A stretch of DNA of 64,000 nt from Hsuehochloa calcarea (GCA_036346395.1 CM070604.1:38653662-38717661); one strand, 5' to 3'. Shown: positions 22,159-34,317, numbered from the stretch's first letter. The notes: a model not told the origin generated them from the letters alone. A program made the numbers and translations.

Positions 22159-24060
22159 CCGTGGGCCCAAGCCCACGTGGCCACCCACGTGGCGCCACGT
22201 CGGCGCCGCGTCAGCGTTTTCGCCCGCGTGGCTGCTACGTCAGCGGTTGCGCAAGCGCTGACTGTGTAAACCGGATTTTTCAGTAGAAAATTAAATCCGA
22301 AAATCCGAAAACCCTAAATCTATCATTTCATGTGATTTTCCAACTTCTTTTGGCTATAACTTTCACATCCGAACTCCGATTTGGGTGATCCAAATTTCTA
22401 AATTTATATAAATTCATCCTCTTTCATTTGGTACTGGTTTTGTAATTTTTGGAGTTCATTTGGTGCTGTTTTATTTATTTGTTGCTATTCTCGCACGTGT
22501 AGATTAGGCATTTGGAAGATTTCTTGACCGACGATCAAGACCCTCTCCTCACAACGAAGGCAAGTCGTAGGCCTTTGACCATGTTGAACCCATTTTACAA
22601 ATGTATATTGTATTAAATTATCATGCATGGCTAGTTTTATTAAAACTAGTTTTGGGAGTAGATAATTACCAATTTGCCATTATGCCTCCTTGATAAATTA
22701 AAAATGAAATGTCTCCTTGAATGACATATATCCTTGGACACCTTAGGATGGTTAATACTAGTTGGACATAATTGTAATACCAACTTGGGAGCGTAATATT
22801 GCTTAGACATGCTTTAGTTACCCGCGAGACTTTCGATCACATGTTCGATGATTGTGGAAATTTGACTAATGGAACTATGGAACAGTGGTGTGAGGCCACT
22901 TTTAAAAGATGTTGTGCCATGGCAGGGATTGCCATTTGGTTGGGAATGAACAAAAATGATTTATGCTCGGGCTTGAGGTAGGGAGCTAGAGTGGGTGCGT
23001 AATGCACATTGGGTTGTGGTAGACTTGTCTGAGCAGCCAACTAAGGACTTAACTTTGCAAGTCATTGATCTGGGTCACCTCGTGCAACCATAAGTCCGGT
23101 ATGGGACGGACCTGGCCAATTAATTAGGAAAGTTTTGAGTCGGTTCATTGTGGTACATTTATTGGCGCAAGAGGGGCCGTGATGGCGAAACCTTAGCGCG
23201 TAACCGAGGCAAAATGGAACTTTGTAAAGCCTTGTCACGTGCTCTAGACTACTCACCTAAGGAAGTGGCGGTGGTATCGACGGATGCCAAACAAACTAGA
23301 GAATTCGTGTCTTGTGGGTAAAGCCGCACAACCTCTGCGAGTGTCAAAAATCTATTCGAATAGCCGTGTCCCGATTCACGGACATGCACAGTGATTTAGC
23401 GCAAGGGGTAGTATTTTTCAAAATGTGGTTTGGTTCGATGGAAGCGTTTGGTTGGAATGGTTGGGAAGTGAGCGGATGTTCCTTTGTTGATTCAAAAGAG
23501 CTTGTTTATCTATGTATTATTCTTTTGAAATCTCGCTTTGCCATCTAATTATTGTATTTATTGTTAAACTTGCTTTACGCAAATTAACCATAAAGCCATC
23601 CTTGTTTAAGCCCGGCATGAATACTATGTGCACACATTTCTCTACGACTTCTTTGAGTACTTTATGTACTCACGGCTTTATGCCCTTTGTTGATTAGTCC
23701 CAATGAAGAATCGAAATGTTGAGTTCTCTGAAGAAGGCTACTTTGAAGACTTGCGATCTAGGTCACGTCCTCCACTCGATTGCTGTGGGCATGTCGATTG
23801 GGCTCCACGTATTTTGAGATTTCATTGCCGGATACTCTGTTGTTGCTCAAATTACGTGAGGCGACTTTTGTAAGAACCTTGACCATAAGGTCTTTCTTTG
23901 TTTTAATTAATATTACTTTATGCCTTCATTAGTTAAATGCGTTGAATGGTTATGAATGCATCATTGTTTACAACCTGTGCAAGCTAGCTACCGATCATGG
24001 GACTAGCTTGAGTTCCGCACGGAGGGTCTCGGGGTTGTGTGAATCCCCGGGGTCCCGACA
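20946..24060 (+). repeat. Gypsy 3' LTR
   Basis: It matches the 5' LTR along its whole length, with the same TG and CA ends, TATA box (about 21941) and CT tract. AT-rich blocks are almost identical between copies. GC-rich blocks differ by many small gaps. Confidence 0.93.
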
Positions 24061-24240
24061 CTGAATGTAAGAAAATATTAGATTGGGAAGATTGGAAGAA
24101 TGCAATAGAAACTGAATTATTATCTCTAAATAAAATAGAGATGTTTGAGCTTGTAAGCGCATACGCCTCCCATGTGCACCTGTTGGGCATAAGTGGGTCT
24201 CAAGCAATGATGATGTATAATCCTTAGACCTGAGATCAAT
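24061..24240 (+). pseudogene. Copia element A reverse transcriptase N-terminus
   Basis: The reading ECKKILDWEDWKNAIETELL, then SLNKIEMFELVS, is the start of the copia reverse transcriptase domain. It joins in frame with the linker upstream of the gypsy insertion. The homology fades after about residue 35, well before the catalytic box. Confidence 0.7.
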
Positions 24241-25540
24241 ATGATTTCCTACATGTGTAAGAGTACACTTTGGGGTTACCAAACACTACTCTGTAACTGG
24301 GTAATCATACAGGTAGTTTTCGAGTATGCTATGAAACATACGGAGGAATGTGACTGGTTGGATATGGGACTTGCCGCTCCTAACTTAATGAAGAGATGTC
24401 TGGGCCCTCGATGTGGTCGGATAAGGAAAGTGCATGGTTCGACCACATGAAGTTATCCGACACTTGATCTAGAAAGTATTGAACAGTCCATGGATGATAC
24501 AACCTCTCACCTGGAGTTCAACCAGATATCGTGAGGCAAAGGGAGAATACATGAGCTGGTCTTTCAGTTCGATCAGATACGGACTAGTCGTATGGAGATA
24601 TGAGCTGGTGGTAGGCTGGTCGAACATGATCATCAAGTGGTCGAAACCTGGTCATAAGGAGTTACAAACTGGTCAGACCAAATATGAGCTGGTCGTAGGC
24701 TGGTCGAAATATGGTCGTAAGGAGTTGCGAACTAATCGAAACCAAATAGGACATGGTCATAGATCATATTGCATTAAGGTTCGTCCAATATAATTCATGT
24801 GTATTCGGGAATCATTATGTCCTACTAGGTGCCGCTTATGACTCGTGATCGGAAAGGAGTTTTCGAGTCACAACCGAACTACACATGAACCTACATGGTC
24901 ATACACTTAATGGGTTGGAACAAACCAATATAGATACGATTTGTCAAACGCGTTCGGATAGGATTTGTCACGGGTACTATTTAAGGAGATCCTTGAGGCT
25001 ATTGGGTGAAAGAGAGATATGGGAAACAAAGGAGACACACGACAAGAGTTGACGTGAGTTGCTCCAAACCCTAGCCGCCATCTTCTTGAGAGAGCATTCC
25101 CGTGTGACTTGGTACTAGTACACCGGTGTACGGTGTTCCTATCCTAGACGTGTGCATACCGTAGAGGCGATACTGCGGTTGCTGTTGCTCTAGAGGATGA
25201 TCTGCGACTTTGCAAGGAAAGCGGTCAGTTGTTGTACGAGGACAATCGACTATGACCTTTGCGAAAGCGGTCAGTTGTTGTACGAGGACAATCGACTATG
25301 ACCTTTGCATCAACGTACTCGGCGTGGGGCGATTGACTATGATCTCTTCATCGGCGCTCTTCGTTGGACGGTACGCTTCAACTCTTCTTCACCGCACTAT
25401 CGTTTGGTGATAACGATCTGTGATCTCTTGCTTGCGAGCATCCCGGTTTACGTTGTAGAATTTTTAAATTGTCATCTAGCGTAGCCTACCCGTATCCCAT
25501 TAAGGATGCCTATAGCTTTACTTAAGAAGAGGGTGTGAGA
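24241..25540. other. LTR-like non-coding region
   Basis: No coding region is supportable. The phrases GAGCTGGTSGTAGGCTGGTC and GGTCRTAAGGAGTTRCRAAC recur two or three times at 24597-24735. A possible TATA element (TATTTAAGGAG) near 24980 and leader-like sequence (CAAACCCTAGCCGCC) suggest an LTR promoter. No pair or duplication was found, so the family is unknown. Confidence 0.35.
25218..25309 (+). repeat. 46-bp perfect tandem duplication
   Basis: The unit AAAGCGGTCAGTTGTTGTAC, continuing through GAGGACAATCGACTATGACC, occurs twice in direct succession. Confidence 0.92.
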
Positions 25541-25603
25541 ACACCGACAGACAGTTCTTATATACACCAAGGACAGGGCCTCCCCTGTGCTCTAGGAAAA
25601 CCC

Positions 25604-26311
25604 CTAATCTCTCGCCATGGCAGATGCAAGATGTGCCGCTCCCGCCAAGCACCAAGTTCTAGCTTCATTTTTAATTTTTAAAATGAGAGTTTGGGTTGAG
25701 GCGCTTTTGCATTTGAAACCCTCTCATTGTGCTCTTTCCATAATTCCCACGCTACTAAAATAATCACGGTAGGTATGGCCTTCTTGTGTTCAAGTTGTTC
25801 TTTACCTCCTATTCCACCATTGATGGATGGTTGTAAAGGATTGCCACCGAACCACGGGTGGCATGACAAGGCCTAGCCAAGTGAAGATTGTAGCCCAAAC
25901 CCGCACCGAATACCGCACTTGGCGAAGAGATGTATGCTTGTTTCCGGGTGCTGGTTGCAAAGTGCACACTGCCCATGGTTCGGCTACCCTCGCCGTTGTA
26001 ACCTCTCTGATGTCCATAGCCTATTTTGATTTTTGAACGACGAGCCAAGCGAATTGTTTACATTTAGGCGGTGTCCACTATTTCCCAATCAAGGGTTGAT
26101 AATTAGTAGCAATGGAGCCGAAGAATTGTGCTTTATAAACCTAGGATGATTGAATAGCCGGTGTTTGCCGTAAGCTTCCATACAATTTGATCGTCTGCAT
26201 GGGGTCTAGGACTATATCACTCGAGATGGCCCCATAGGGTTATGAACTCTTGCAAGTGGTTTGCTATTAATTGCATATGCAAGTTGATGTATTGGATCCA
26301 AGCATTGTTCT
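25604..26311 (-). pseudogene. LINE ORF2 C-terminal part
   Basis: On minus, the region carries the zf-RVT-like tail of plant non-LTR retrotransposon ORF2. It contains LWTSERLQRRG, then CALCNQHPETSIHLFAKC, VAWELWKEHNERV and the end LAGAAHLASAMARD before a stop at 25604-25606. Internal stops are present. It is the direct continuation of the minus-strand reading at 30334-30690; the two pieces were parted by the hAT insertion. Downstream (to about 25540) LINE-like 3' UTR sequence follows. Confidence 0.8.
26304..26311 (+). repeat. 8-bp target-site duplication ATTGTTCT (left copy)
   Basis: ATTGTTCT precedes the CAGGGGCGG terminus and is repeated exactly at 30334-30341 after the other terminus. Eight bases is the hAT duplication size. 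Confidence 0.95.
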
Positions 26312-29300
26312 CAGGGGCGGCTCCAGCAATCGGGCAAGGCTGGGCGGCGGCCCGAGGTAGCCGACGCCGGCGAACCCCCCTCTCCTCCTCAGTGATTCAG
26401 ATGGACATGCTTCGGTTCTTGCAGGACTCGGAGTGAGGAGGAGGCGGAGTCGGGAGGCCACCCCGCCGATTAGAAGAAGGCCTACGGCCCATGCCCAGCC
26501 CAACTAAGCCCATCTGCATCTCATTACATCTCCCTGTTCAATTCTTCCCCGTTGGTCGGTTCCCCTTTCCCAAATCCACAATCCAAATTGCAAAAATCCA
26601 AACCTTGAAGAACCCTAGCGAGAAGCTCGCGGCGCCGGGCTGAAGGCGGCGCTAGGAGGAGCTCCAGCCGAAGCTGGAGGCCCGGAGCCAAGCGGGTGGC
26701 CGGCCGGGGAACCGGGGAGGAGCTCTAGCCGGAGCCAAGAGCACGCGGCACCGGGAGGAGCTCCAGCCTCGAGCTCTGCTAGAGCTGGCCTTGCGCCGGT
26801 AGGAGCTCCACCAGGCTGCGCCGGGGAACCGGGGAGCAGAAGGGAGGAGGAGCCGTGAGATCTGGCCGTGGCGGCGTCGGGAGGACTGGAGGAGCTCTGT
26901 GCCTCCACCGGGAGCCGGGAGCCACTGAGCACGCAGCCGCCGGCCGAGGAGGCGCGGGAGGAGCTCCACCGAGCCGCGCCTGGTGAACCGCCAACCGGGA
27001 GCAGTGAGGAGGAACCGTGAGCCGTGGCGGCGAGGCATGAGGAGTGAGGAATGAGCCTGATGGGGGCCGGGGGGTGAGGCCTGAGGCGTGAAGACTGAGG
27101 AGAGGAGTGAGCTGTGAGCGGGCGTAAGGGGGGCCGGGGGGTGAGTAGAAGGAGGAAAGGGGCCGACCGGCTGAGGTGGGCGCGTGAGCGTGTGGCTCCG
27201 CGTGGCTGCCTGGCCGGCCAGAGTGCTGGCCGGACTAAGAATTGATATTTGTGTTTTGTGAATGCTAAGGGGTAGAAAATAAAAATCAAGATTCAAGATG
27301 GCTCCTCCTAAGTCAAAAGGAAAAGGTAAGAATTGGATTATGAATGCCTGAATGGTGATTGGTGAATACTGTGAATTTGTGATGTATCATGTGCGATACC
27401 CATGGTGATTATTGACGAATTAATATGATGATGTGTGAATTTGATCCTCCAGATTTGGAGAGCTATTTTACCATTGTGTCGTCGTCGAGTGGGTCGACCC
27501 CAAGAACCGGTGCATGCAGGAATGCTGTGGTAGCTACGGAAGAGCAAATACTACCGGTAGAAACTATCAATATTGAAGATGCACAAGTAGCACAACAACG
27601 AATCGCAGAAGAAATCAAGGTATTAATGATTTTAACCTGGATGTTCATATTGTTGCCGATCCAGCACTTCATATACCAATTGAGGAAGTCCATCTGGATA
27701 TTAGAGATCAAGTGAGAAGAGCTTATTTGTTGAAGGGTCCGACTCAACCTTTTGGTCACAATTTTCCTTGCAAACAATATGGAAAGGGTTTTAGGTGCTT
27801 TCGCAAAACATAGTTTAAGAGGCACGACTGGTTGGAATATAGTGTAGAGAAGGATGCTGTTTATTGCTTCTATTGCTTTCTTTTAGGCAAAGAACCCTTA
27901 GATGAAAATTTTGGTCATGATGTCTTCACTAAATTAGGGTACAACAACTGGAAGAATGCATATGCATCATTACCTCTTCATGTTGGTGGGGTTAATAGTA
28001 TTCACAACAATGCATGGAGATGCAGTGATGTTTTTAAGAATCAACGGGCAAGTGTATATCATAAGATGAAGTCTCACAGCAAAGATTCTGAAATGAAATA
28101 TGAAACCCGTTTGACTGCTTCTTTAAATTGTGCAAGATATCTATTAATGCAAGGTCACTCATTCCGTGGACATAACGAATCTTTTTCATCCATAAACAAA
28201 GGCAATTTTCTAGAGTTGATTGATTGGTACAAAGAAATGAAGGAAGAAGTGAGGGTTGCATTTGAGGAGTTATGTCCATTAAATACCCAAATGTGTTCAG
28301 CAACGATTCAAAAGGATCTTGTAAGATGTTTTGCACATATGATCACCAAGGTGATTTTGGATGAGATTGGAGGTAGTCTTTTCTCCATTCTTATCGATGA
28401 ATCTCGTGATATATCAATCAAAGAGCAAATGGCCGTGATTGTAAGGTTATTTATTAATTATGTATTCAATTTTTATCTCAACTAATTGTACCATGTATCT
28501 CAACTAGTTGTATCATGATTCCTGCAGGTTTGTGAACAACAAAGGAAAGTCATCGAAAGATTTTGGGTCTTAAACATGTCAAAGATACAACTGCAGATGC
28601 ATTGAAGGGAGCTTTGGTTACTTTGCTTGGTAAGCATAATTTACCTATTGCTAGAATACGAGGACAGGGATACGATGGAGCTTCCAATATGAGAGGTGAA
28701 TTCAATGGCTTTCAAAGATGATTCGTGACATCAACCAAGGTGCTTTCTATGTCCATTGTTTTGCTCACCAGCTGCAGTTGGTAGTTGTTGCTGTCACAAG
28801 TTGTTGTTCATCTATTAGGGATTTTTTCAACTATGTGACTTTCATTGTGACCACAACTAGTGTGTCTTGCAAGAGAAGGGATGTATTGACCGAGAAGCAT
28901 CGTAAGAATATTTTGGATAGGTTGGAGAGTGGTGAGATCTTTACAGAAGAGGAAGCATCAAGACACTGCCTTGGTTAGACTCGGAGGTACTAGATGGGGC
29001 TCTCATTACGACTTTAGTCCGCATTGAGTCAATGTGGGAGGCGATGGTGGAGGTGCTGAAATTTGTGCATGAAGATGGGTGTCAACGGATCCAAAGACAG
29101 GATTGATGCGACATATGGAGAGTTTTAACTTTCTGCTTATTATGAAGATGATGTTGAAAGTATTTCGCATTACAAATGAGTTATCTCTTGTATTGCAAAG
29201 GAAGGATCAAAATATTGTTCAAAGCTATGCCATTGCTTGTTGATGTGAAAGAGCGTTTGATTAGCTTGAGGAACCATGGTTGGGAGCCTCTATTTGCGAA

Positions 29301-30333
29301 GTCAAAATATTTTGTGATGCAAACAAGATTCGATCGAATATGGATGAAGCGATAACAAGATGGGGCGATCAAGGCTAGATGTGGTGACGGTCACTCAAGA
29401 TCACCATTATCGTATTGATACTTTCTTTCTTCTGTTGGTGCTATTAATACAGAGATGGATCATCGCTCAATGAGGTATCTTGAGTTGCTTGTTTGCTTTT
29501 CTTGTCTTTATCCAAGAGACTCATTCTTTAAGTTTGATATGGATAAGATTGCTCGACTTATGGAGATCTATGATACGGATTTCACCATTGCTGATCGTGC
29601 AACTATAAGAGATCAACTTGAAACCTTCATTCTTCATGCGCGAAGAATTGATGATTTCATTGTTTGTCATGATTTTGCAATTTAGGCCATCAAAATGGTT
29701 GAAACAGAAAGACATATTGTTTTTCCATTGGTCTACCGCCTCATTGAATTAGCATTACTCCTACCGTGTATGAACATCGGTTGAAAGAGTCTTTTGGCTA
29801 TGAATATTATTAAAACCGATTTGCGCAATAGACTATCCGATGAGTGGCTCAATGACTTGATGGTATGCTACATCGAGCGGGAGATATTTAAAGGACTTGA
29901 TCATGATAGAAGTAAGAAACAATTTCAATCCATTAAATCTCGGAGAATGAAATTGCCTCGGCCTCCTAGACGTAATTAGTACTTTAATGGTATGTCTTTC
30001 TGTCTATTATTTTTGATAATTTTTTAATGATTTATGATGAATTAATCTAAATACTCACGGTCCATCTGCTTTTGACAAGTTGTTACTAGTAATTCAATAA
30101 TTTGGTATTTTGGTGGCAAATTGTTATGTAAACTTCATTGATGAGGTACATTTTCTACATTTATCCTATCTTTGTATGTCCACATGATGCGGATTGTAAT
30201 TTTGAGATCAATTTAGTGTCATATACTCTGTTGAAAGTGATTGCAACGTGTATCATATATGCCTGCTTTGTTATCGGATAATAGTATTAGTTTATTCCGC
30301 CCAACTTAAATTTTAATCATAAATCCGCCACTG
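26312..30333 (+). mobile_element. hAT-superfamily DNA transposon, 4022 bp
   Basis: The ends CAGGGGCGG and CCGCCACTG form inverted repeats with one mismatch in nine. Exact 8-bp duplications flank them. The 5' kilobase (26312-27297) is very GC-rich, with recurrent GGAGCTCC and CCGGGGAACCGGGGA motifs, and probably holds promoter and leader. A TTF-type hAT transposase relic follows on plus. The insertion lies inside a LINE ORF2 that reads in the opposite direction. Confidence 0.93.
27298..29979 (+). pseudogene. hAT transposase, TTF zinc finger type, broken
   Basis: Exon 1 (27298-27325, MAPPKSKGK) has donor GTAAGA. Exon 2 begins at 27453 and gives LESYFTIV in frame. Family blocks follow: IRDQVRRAYLLKGPTQPFG, WLEYSVEKDAVYCFYCFLLG (TTF finger with paired Cys), SFRGHNES, then a DUF4371-like region ending ILIDESRDISIKEQMAVIV at 28440. 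After a likely intron come RGQGYDGASNMRGEFNGFQ and VHCFAHQLQLVV. The C-terminal dimerisation domain (MNIIKTDLRNRLSDEWLNDL) ends at 29979. Frame breaks near 27620 and 28570, an in-frame stop at about 27810 and several later shifts make it non-functional. Confidence 0.88.
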
Positions 30334-30690
30334 ATTGTTCTGTAAGGCGCCATGGACTGTTTTATTTTTGCGTCGTGAGATGTCATAAATTAGTGGGGCA
30401 ATGTCATGTAGTCTCTTTTGGTTCAGCCAAGGCTTGTGCCAAAAGTCTGTATTTCGACCATTTCGCACTGTGATGCGTGTGCCGGCATAGAATAGTTCCA
30501 AGTCCGTAGTGTCGCACGAGTGTCCATCCCAATCCACGGCACATCCGGAGATTTCCGTTGTGTCCAAAGCCATCTAAGCCCGAGTGCCCTAGCAAACCGT
30601 TGCAAGTGTAGGATACCTAGCCCGCCTAGGCATTTTGGGCGACACACCCGTTCCCAGTGCCCTAGTCTGCTAATTTAGCATGGCTGAAAG
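30334..30690 (-). pseudogene. LINE ORF2 fragment (upstream piece)
   Basis: On minus the reading is WERVCRPKCLGGLGILHLQR, FARALGLRWLW, then TDFWHKPWLN and RRKNKTVHGALQNN, the region downstream of the reverse transcriptase in plant LINEs. It stops exactly at the hAT duplication and continues at 26303. The 5' end is truncated near 30690. Confidence 0.8.
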
Positions 30691-31174
30691 TATCAGCTCT
30701 TCAATATGCGTTGTACATCTTTTCATGGTTTTAGGAATTTATCTACCATAATTTTGCTACCCAATGAACTGCATTACTCGTTGCAAGGAGTTCGTTCTGG
30801 AGGCAAAGCTCTGATGAATGGTAACTGCGGGTTAAGTACTTCATCATCGTGGAAACTGGACCTGAAGAGATGTAGCCACTCTATCCATTGTTTGCCTGTT
30901 TGAAAATCTTTCTTTTATAAAGGAATAGCAGCACGAAATGTCTGATGTAAATCAAAGCAATCTACTCTTGACACTGTATGTACTAGTGTCCAATTATGTT
31001 TGTGGGATGCTCTCTCATACAATGGAATGATCGATGGAAATTGTGAATTTTTGTGTGCAAATTTATGTATATATATCGTGTATGCAAATTTGTGATGCCA
31101 ATTCGACACCATGGAATATGTGTGTATGTTGTAAACCTTGTTCTTTCAACAAGTCACAAGTGCATCCTTTCTAA
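30691..31174. other. Unassigned non-coding stretch
   Basis: Moderately AT-rich sequence without supportable ORFs, repeats or terminal structures. Confidence 0.4.
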
Positions 31175-31235
31175 GAATTCAAATGGCGATAGGAATCCCT
31201 ATTTTTATTTCAAAATTTAGAAAATTGTTATTTTT
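31175..31235. repeat. MULE terminal inverted repeat, left part
   Basis: Sequence starting TCAAATGGCGATAGGAATCC and continuing into an AT-rich stretch matches, in reverse complement, the sequence at about 38110-38165. The outermost bases are uncertain. Confidence 0.5.
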
Positions 31236-31499
31236 TTATTCTTCTCCACTCCTTTTGTACTGAATATTTTTGAGCAGATATTTTATCTATAAATCACACT
31301 GATATTATATAACATTCAGTACGACGTCATAACATCTTTTGTCGATAAATAAAAATTTCTACTAACTATTTTCGAGCATATTTTTTTGTCAACAAAATTA
31401 TATTACAAAACATTCAGTACAACATCATGACATTTTTTGTCAATAATCACAACGGCATAACATAGTTTTTTACAAATTAAAGTGATATTACAAAGAATT

Positions 31500-32539
31500 G
31501 GGCACCACATATTTCAATTGGATGAACATTTCTCATGGCCGCGACTTCAACGTCACCCATGTGGACCGCCTCGAGTCGAGCAGTCGGATGAGGTCCCCAC
31601 GGCGACTTCTAGAGTACTGATGTCTCCTTCGTCCTAAAAATTTCTCGTGGGGCATTTATTAAAGGTGTACCCAGACTCCCTACAAATGGACCACTTCTTC
31701 GTACGACATCCGGCTTCTACTTCATCCATGTCATTTTTGATGCATCGTACATGTCACCGGCCAACCTTTCCCTTCAGCTTATCAATGTTCGCGGCCCAGA
31801 TAAGTTGATCCCATGTCGGATGGCCAGTGAATGGGCCAACCACGTCGTAACCATACATCTCTACACTACATGTTTGCATCACCTCTTCCTTGTTGAAATA
31901 GTCAGAGAGGTACTAGCCGGGATGCTACGTCACCGTCGAATATGATGCCATGACATAGGAGTAGGGCCTATGCAGAAAAGGGGCTTGTTGCAAGTACATA
32001 TGCAACTAACTAGCACGACGTAGCATGCACTTGTGGGTGATCTTCTCGGAGTTCGTCCCGCGGCGTTCTCTATCCCTGCACATTATCTCGAAACGAAGCT
32101 CTCTTATGCCCATCTTGAATACCCGGTGCATCTCACCCATTATTACTCTTATCCTCCATGTACTTGGTGATCATGATGGAGTATAGTACTCTATCATTTG
32201 CCATGGCGAGCGATGCACTCTTGCTTCTGTCAATAAAGTAATTTTTTATACCGCAATGGATTGCCTCCACAATACCAACCAAAGGAAGGCACCATACGCC
32301 GCGCATGACCCAATTTTACATCTCGGCAAGATTGGTTGTCATGACACCATATCGAGCACCACCTCAGTCATGTAGCAGCGACCACTTCTTCTTAGACTCG
32401 TGCTCAATCCAGTCCAAGAAGCATTTCACATGCGTCCCCGTCTTCCTCATCACACTGGGACCATCTATGGGTAGATGTGGCAATGCTTCAGGGGCCTGAT
32501 CAGTGCTCGGGGCAGCCTTTTTTACTGCCTCCCTTATGT
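31500..32539 (-). pseudogene. mudrA-like transposase, C-terminal part
   Basis: The minus reading contains KKWSLLHD, YGVMTTNLAEM and NWVMRGVWCLPLVGIVEAIH, typical of the end of the MULE domain. A SWIM-like Cys/His region follows (CICTCNKPLFC). A knuckle-like CRESGYTFNKCP lies near 31650. In-frame stops and shifts are present. The LTR element starting at 32545 separates it from the N-terminal piece at 36006-37751. Confidence 0.75.
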
Positions 32540-32544
32540 GCGTC
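32540..32544 (+). repeat. Target-site duplication GCGTC (left copy)
   Basis: GCGTC precedes the LTR boundary TGAAGGACC and is repeated exactly at 36001-36005 after CTCTCA. Confidence 0.9.
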
Positions 32545-34217
32545 TGAAGGACCGAAATGGCAACAGAGGGGGGGAGGTGAATGGTGCCTTAAAAATAAGA
32601 TCCTGAAGGACCGAAATGGCAACAGAGGGGGTGAATGGTGCCTTAAAATTAAGAGCTCCCCTTTTAATGTATTTAAACAAGATCTGCAAAACCCTCTTCT
32701 GATGAGTAACACAAAATCGAGAACTAAAACAGTTTCATTCGTTACACAAAAATCGGAAGATCCGATTCTACGTGATAGTTCCGCACTCCGGTAGTTCCGG
32801 TAAGTGCGGAAGTTCCGCCTGCAGTAGTTCCGCCTTGGACAATCGGAAGTTCCGATTGTCCTGACCGAAGAACAGTGCGCTCGGGTTTTTCCCAAAAATC
32901 CAAAGTGCTAAATCTTGAATGCTCTTCTCTGGTCAAGTTTCACAGGACATCATCCTAAGCAACATCTTGACCTCATGGAGAAGAATCGCAAACAAAGATT
33001 TAACGAACAAGCCAAAATCGGATTTCTTGAAGAAGGGGCAAGAAAGACCAAAACCCACGATAGACAAGATTCTCTGATTCTTAGTTCATGAAACCTTGAG
33101 GATGCATTAGCAATATTAAAACGACTCTAGATATCAAGTTTCAAGCTATTTCATAGGACGAATCAAAAGATGCATCAAAACCTAAATATTCAACAAGAAC
33201 AGGAAGGGAATAAGAGAGGCATAAACGAGTAATCAAAACTTCAGAGTTTCATTGATAGAATCAAGAGATTACAGAGGAAACACAGAGGAATGATTACAAA
33301 GATTTTCAGTTCATCCTCTCAACTCAACAAACTCTCAAAAAGCAAACCAAACCCTTTTGCTAAGGCTAACCCTAATTTTCTCTCTCAAAGTCTAACCCTA
33401 ACTCCAGGGTTCTCCCCTATTTATAGCCTTTGCTAATGGGCCTCCAACCCATTAAGCCCGCTACACCCGAACGGAACCGCCTCCACTTTTGCCGCTTTGC
33501 GAAAAGACCCTTCGCCTTTGCGCACCTTCCGAAGCCTCCGTACACCTTGTTGTGCACGACTACAACCGCTTCAAGATTCGCGCCGTCTTGACACATCCCG
33601 ACCGTTCGACCTCAACGCTTCCTGCGCCTAGTCCGGTCCACGTGTCTCGCCACGACTCCATCTTGATGCCCTGCAGTCAACACATACAAAAACACATCAC
33701 ATAGCATTGCACAAAATCATAGCATCAACATTTGTATAAGACTCAAACTCATACAAGATCAAAATCACAAAATAATCTTCTACGCATTACGGACATAATC
33801 GGAAGTTCGCAATTACCACGGAAGTTCCGATTTCGAACATCCAAGATTTAGTCAGAATATCGGAAGTTCGCGCTCAACAACTGCGGTACTTCGATATCCG
33901 AACAACCGACTTTCCGGATATTTAATTCCGATTTAATATCTCGAGAACACACAATGTCGAATTATCGGACACTCAGCTACCCCTTGTGCGGAAGTTCCGA
34001 TTTCCTTGACCGAGAGCAAAACCGGATAAAACGGAAGTTCCTATTTCCAACACCGGTAGTTCCGATTAATCGGAACTTCCGCTCCATACACAGCGGTAGT
34101 TCCGATTTCCTTGACTCACCTTGAAGCACCCAAACCGAAAAACTCAACTCTCAATCTAATCAACACACTTGTCAAATACTCATCACTCGAGTGGAGGACC
34201 TCTCACATGGTCTCTCA
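32545..34217 (-). repeat. LTR copy 1 (3' LTR in element orientation)
   Basis: Shares with copy 2 the blocks CACAGGACATCATCCTAA, ATCGGATTTCTTGAA, CTATTTATAGCC and the end ATGGTCTCTCA. At 32545-32655 a 56-bp unit (TGAAGGACCGAAATGGCAAC and following) is duplicated. Dense CGGAAGTTCCG-type palindromes occur at 32770-32850 and 33795-34110. Confidence 0.85.
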
Positions 34218-34317
34218 GATCCTCCCCTTTTAAGTATTCATACTGATAAACAATACCCTCAGATAATCAAGAGAAAAGAAATGAACCAAAACCAGAAAAG
34301 GAAATGAAATGCAGGTC
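34218..34317 (-). other. Minimal internal segment with polypurine tract
   Basis: About 100 bases separate the LTRs. On minus the tract AAAAGGGGAGGATC adjoins the LTR start at 34217. No primer binding site or coding sequence is visible. Confidence 0.65.

Larger units (their letters stand above)
12824..24060 (+). mobile_element. Ty3/gypsy LTR retrotransposon, 11.2 kb, degraded
   Basis: The element has LTRs at 12824-15848 and 20946-24060, a tRNA-Met type primer site, gag, protease, reverse transcriptase, RNase H and integrase in gypsy order, a polypurine tract, and a CTGAA duplication. The roughly 3-kb LTRs (TGTAGCGTCCCG to CCCGACA) and a chromodomain-like C-terminus suggest a Tekay/Del-type chromovirus. 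That clade call is inference from recalled features. It lies inside the coding region of copia element A. Confidence 0.93.
5641..24240 (+). mobile_element. Ty1/copia element A, interrupted by two younger LTR insertions and 3' truncated
   Basis: One old copia element can be followed through the region: 5' LTR 5641-5911, primer site, leader, gag relic about 7680-8000, protease and integrase 8440-9640, and a linker 9671-10020. A SIRE-like LTR intervenes (10036-12437), the linker resumes 12438-12823, a gypsy element intervenes (12824-24060), and the start of reverse transcriptase is at 24061-24240. The reading across the gypsy insertion is continuous once one CTGAA copy is ignored. The downstream part of reverse transcriptase, RNase H and the 3' LTR are not recognisable. 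That the LTR at 5641 belongs to the same element as the coding relics is inferred from order and orientation. Confidence 0.7.

Noticed and set aside
21343..22198. Long overlapping ORFs (up to 281 codons) on both strands, with counterparts at 13192-14101
   Set aside because: They fall in the GC-rich leader of the two gypsy LTRs, are Arg/Ser/Pro-rich in all frames, and are not conserved in frame between the two LTR copies.
26615..27296. Minus-strand ORFs of 214 and 224 codons
   Set aside because: They overlap the GC-rich 5' region of the hAT element, have low complexity and lack domains. Stop codons are simply rare in this composition.
32500..32895. Minus-strand ORF of 131 codons
   Set aside because: It spans the border between the MULE transposase and the LTR element, so it is a chance fusion.
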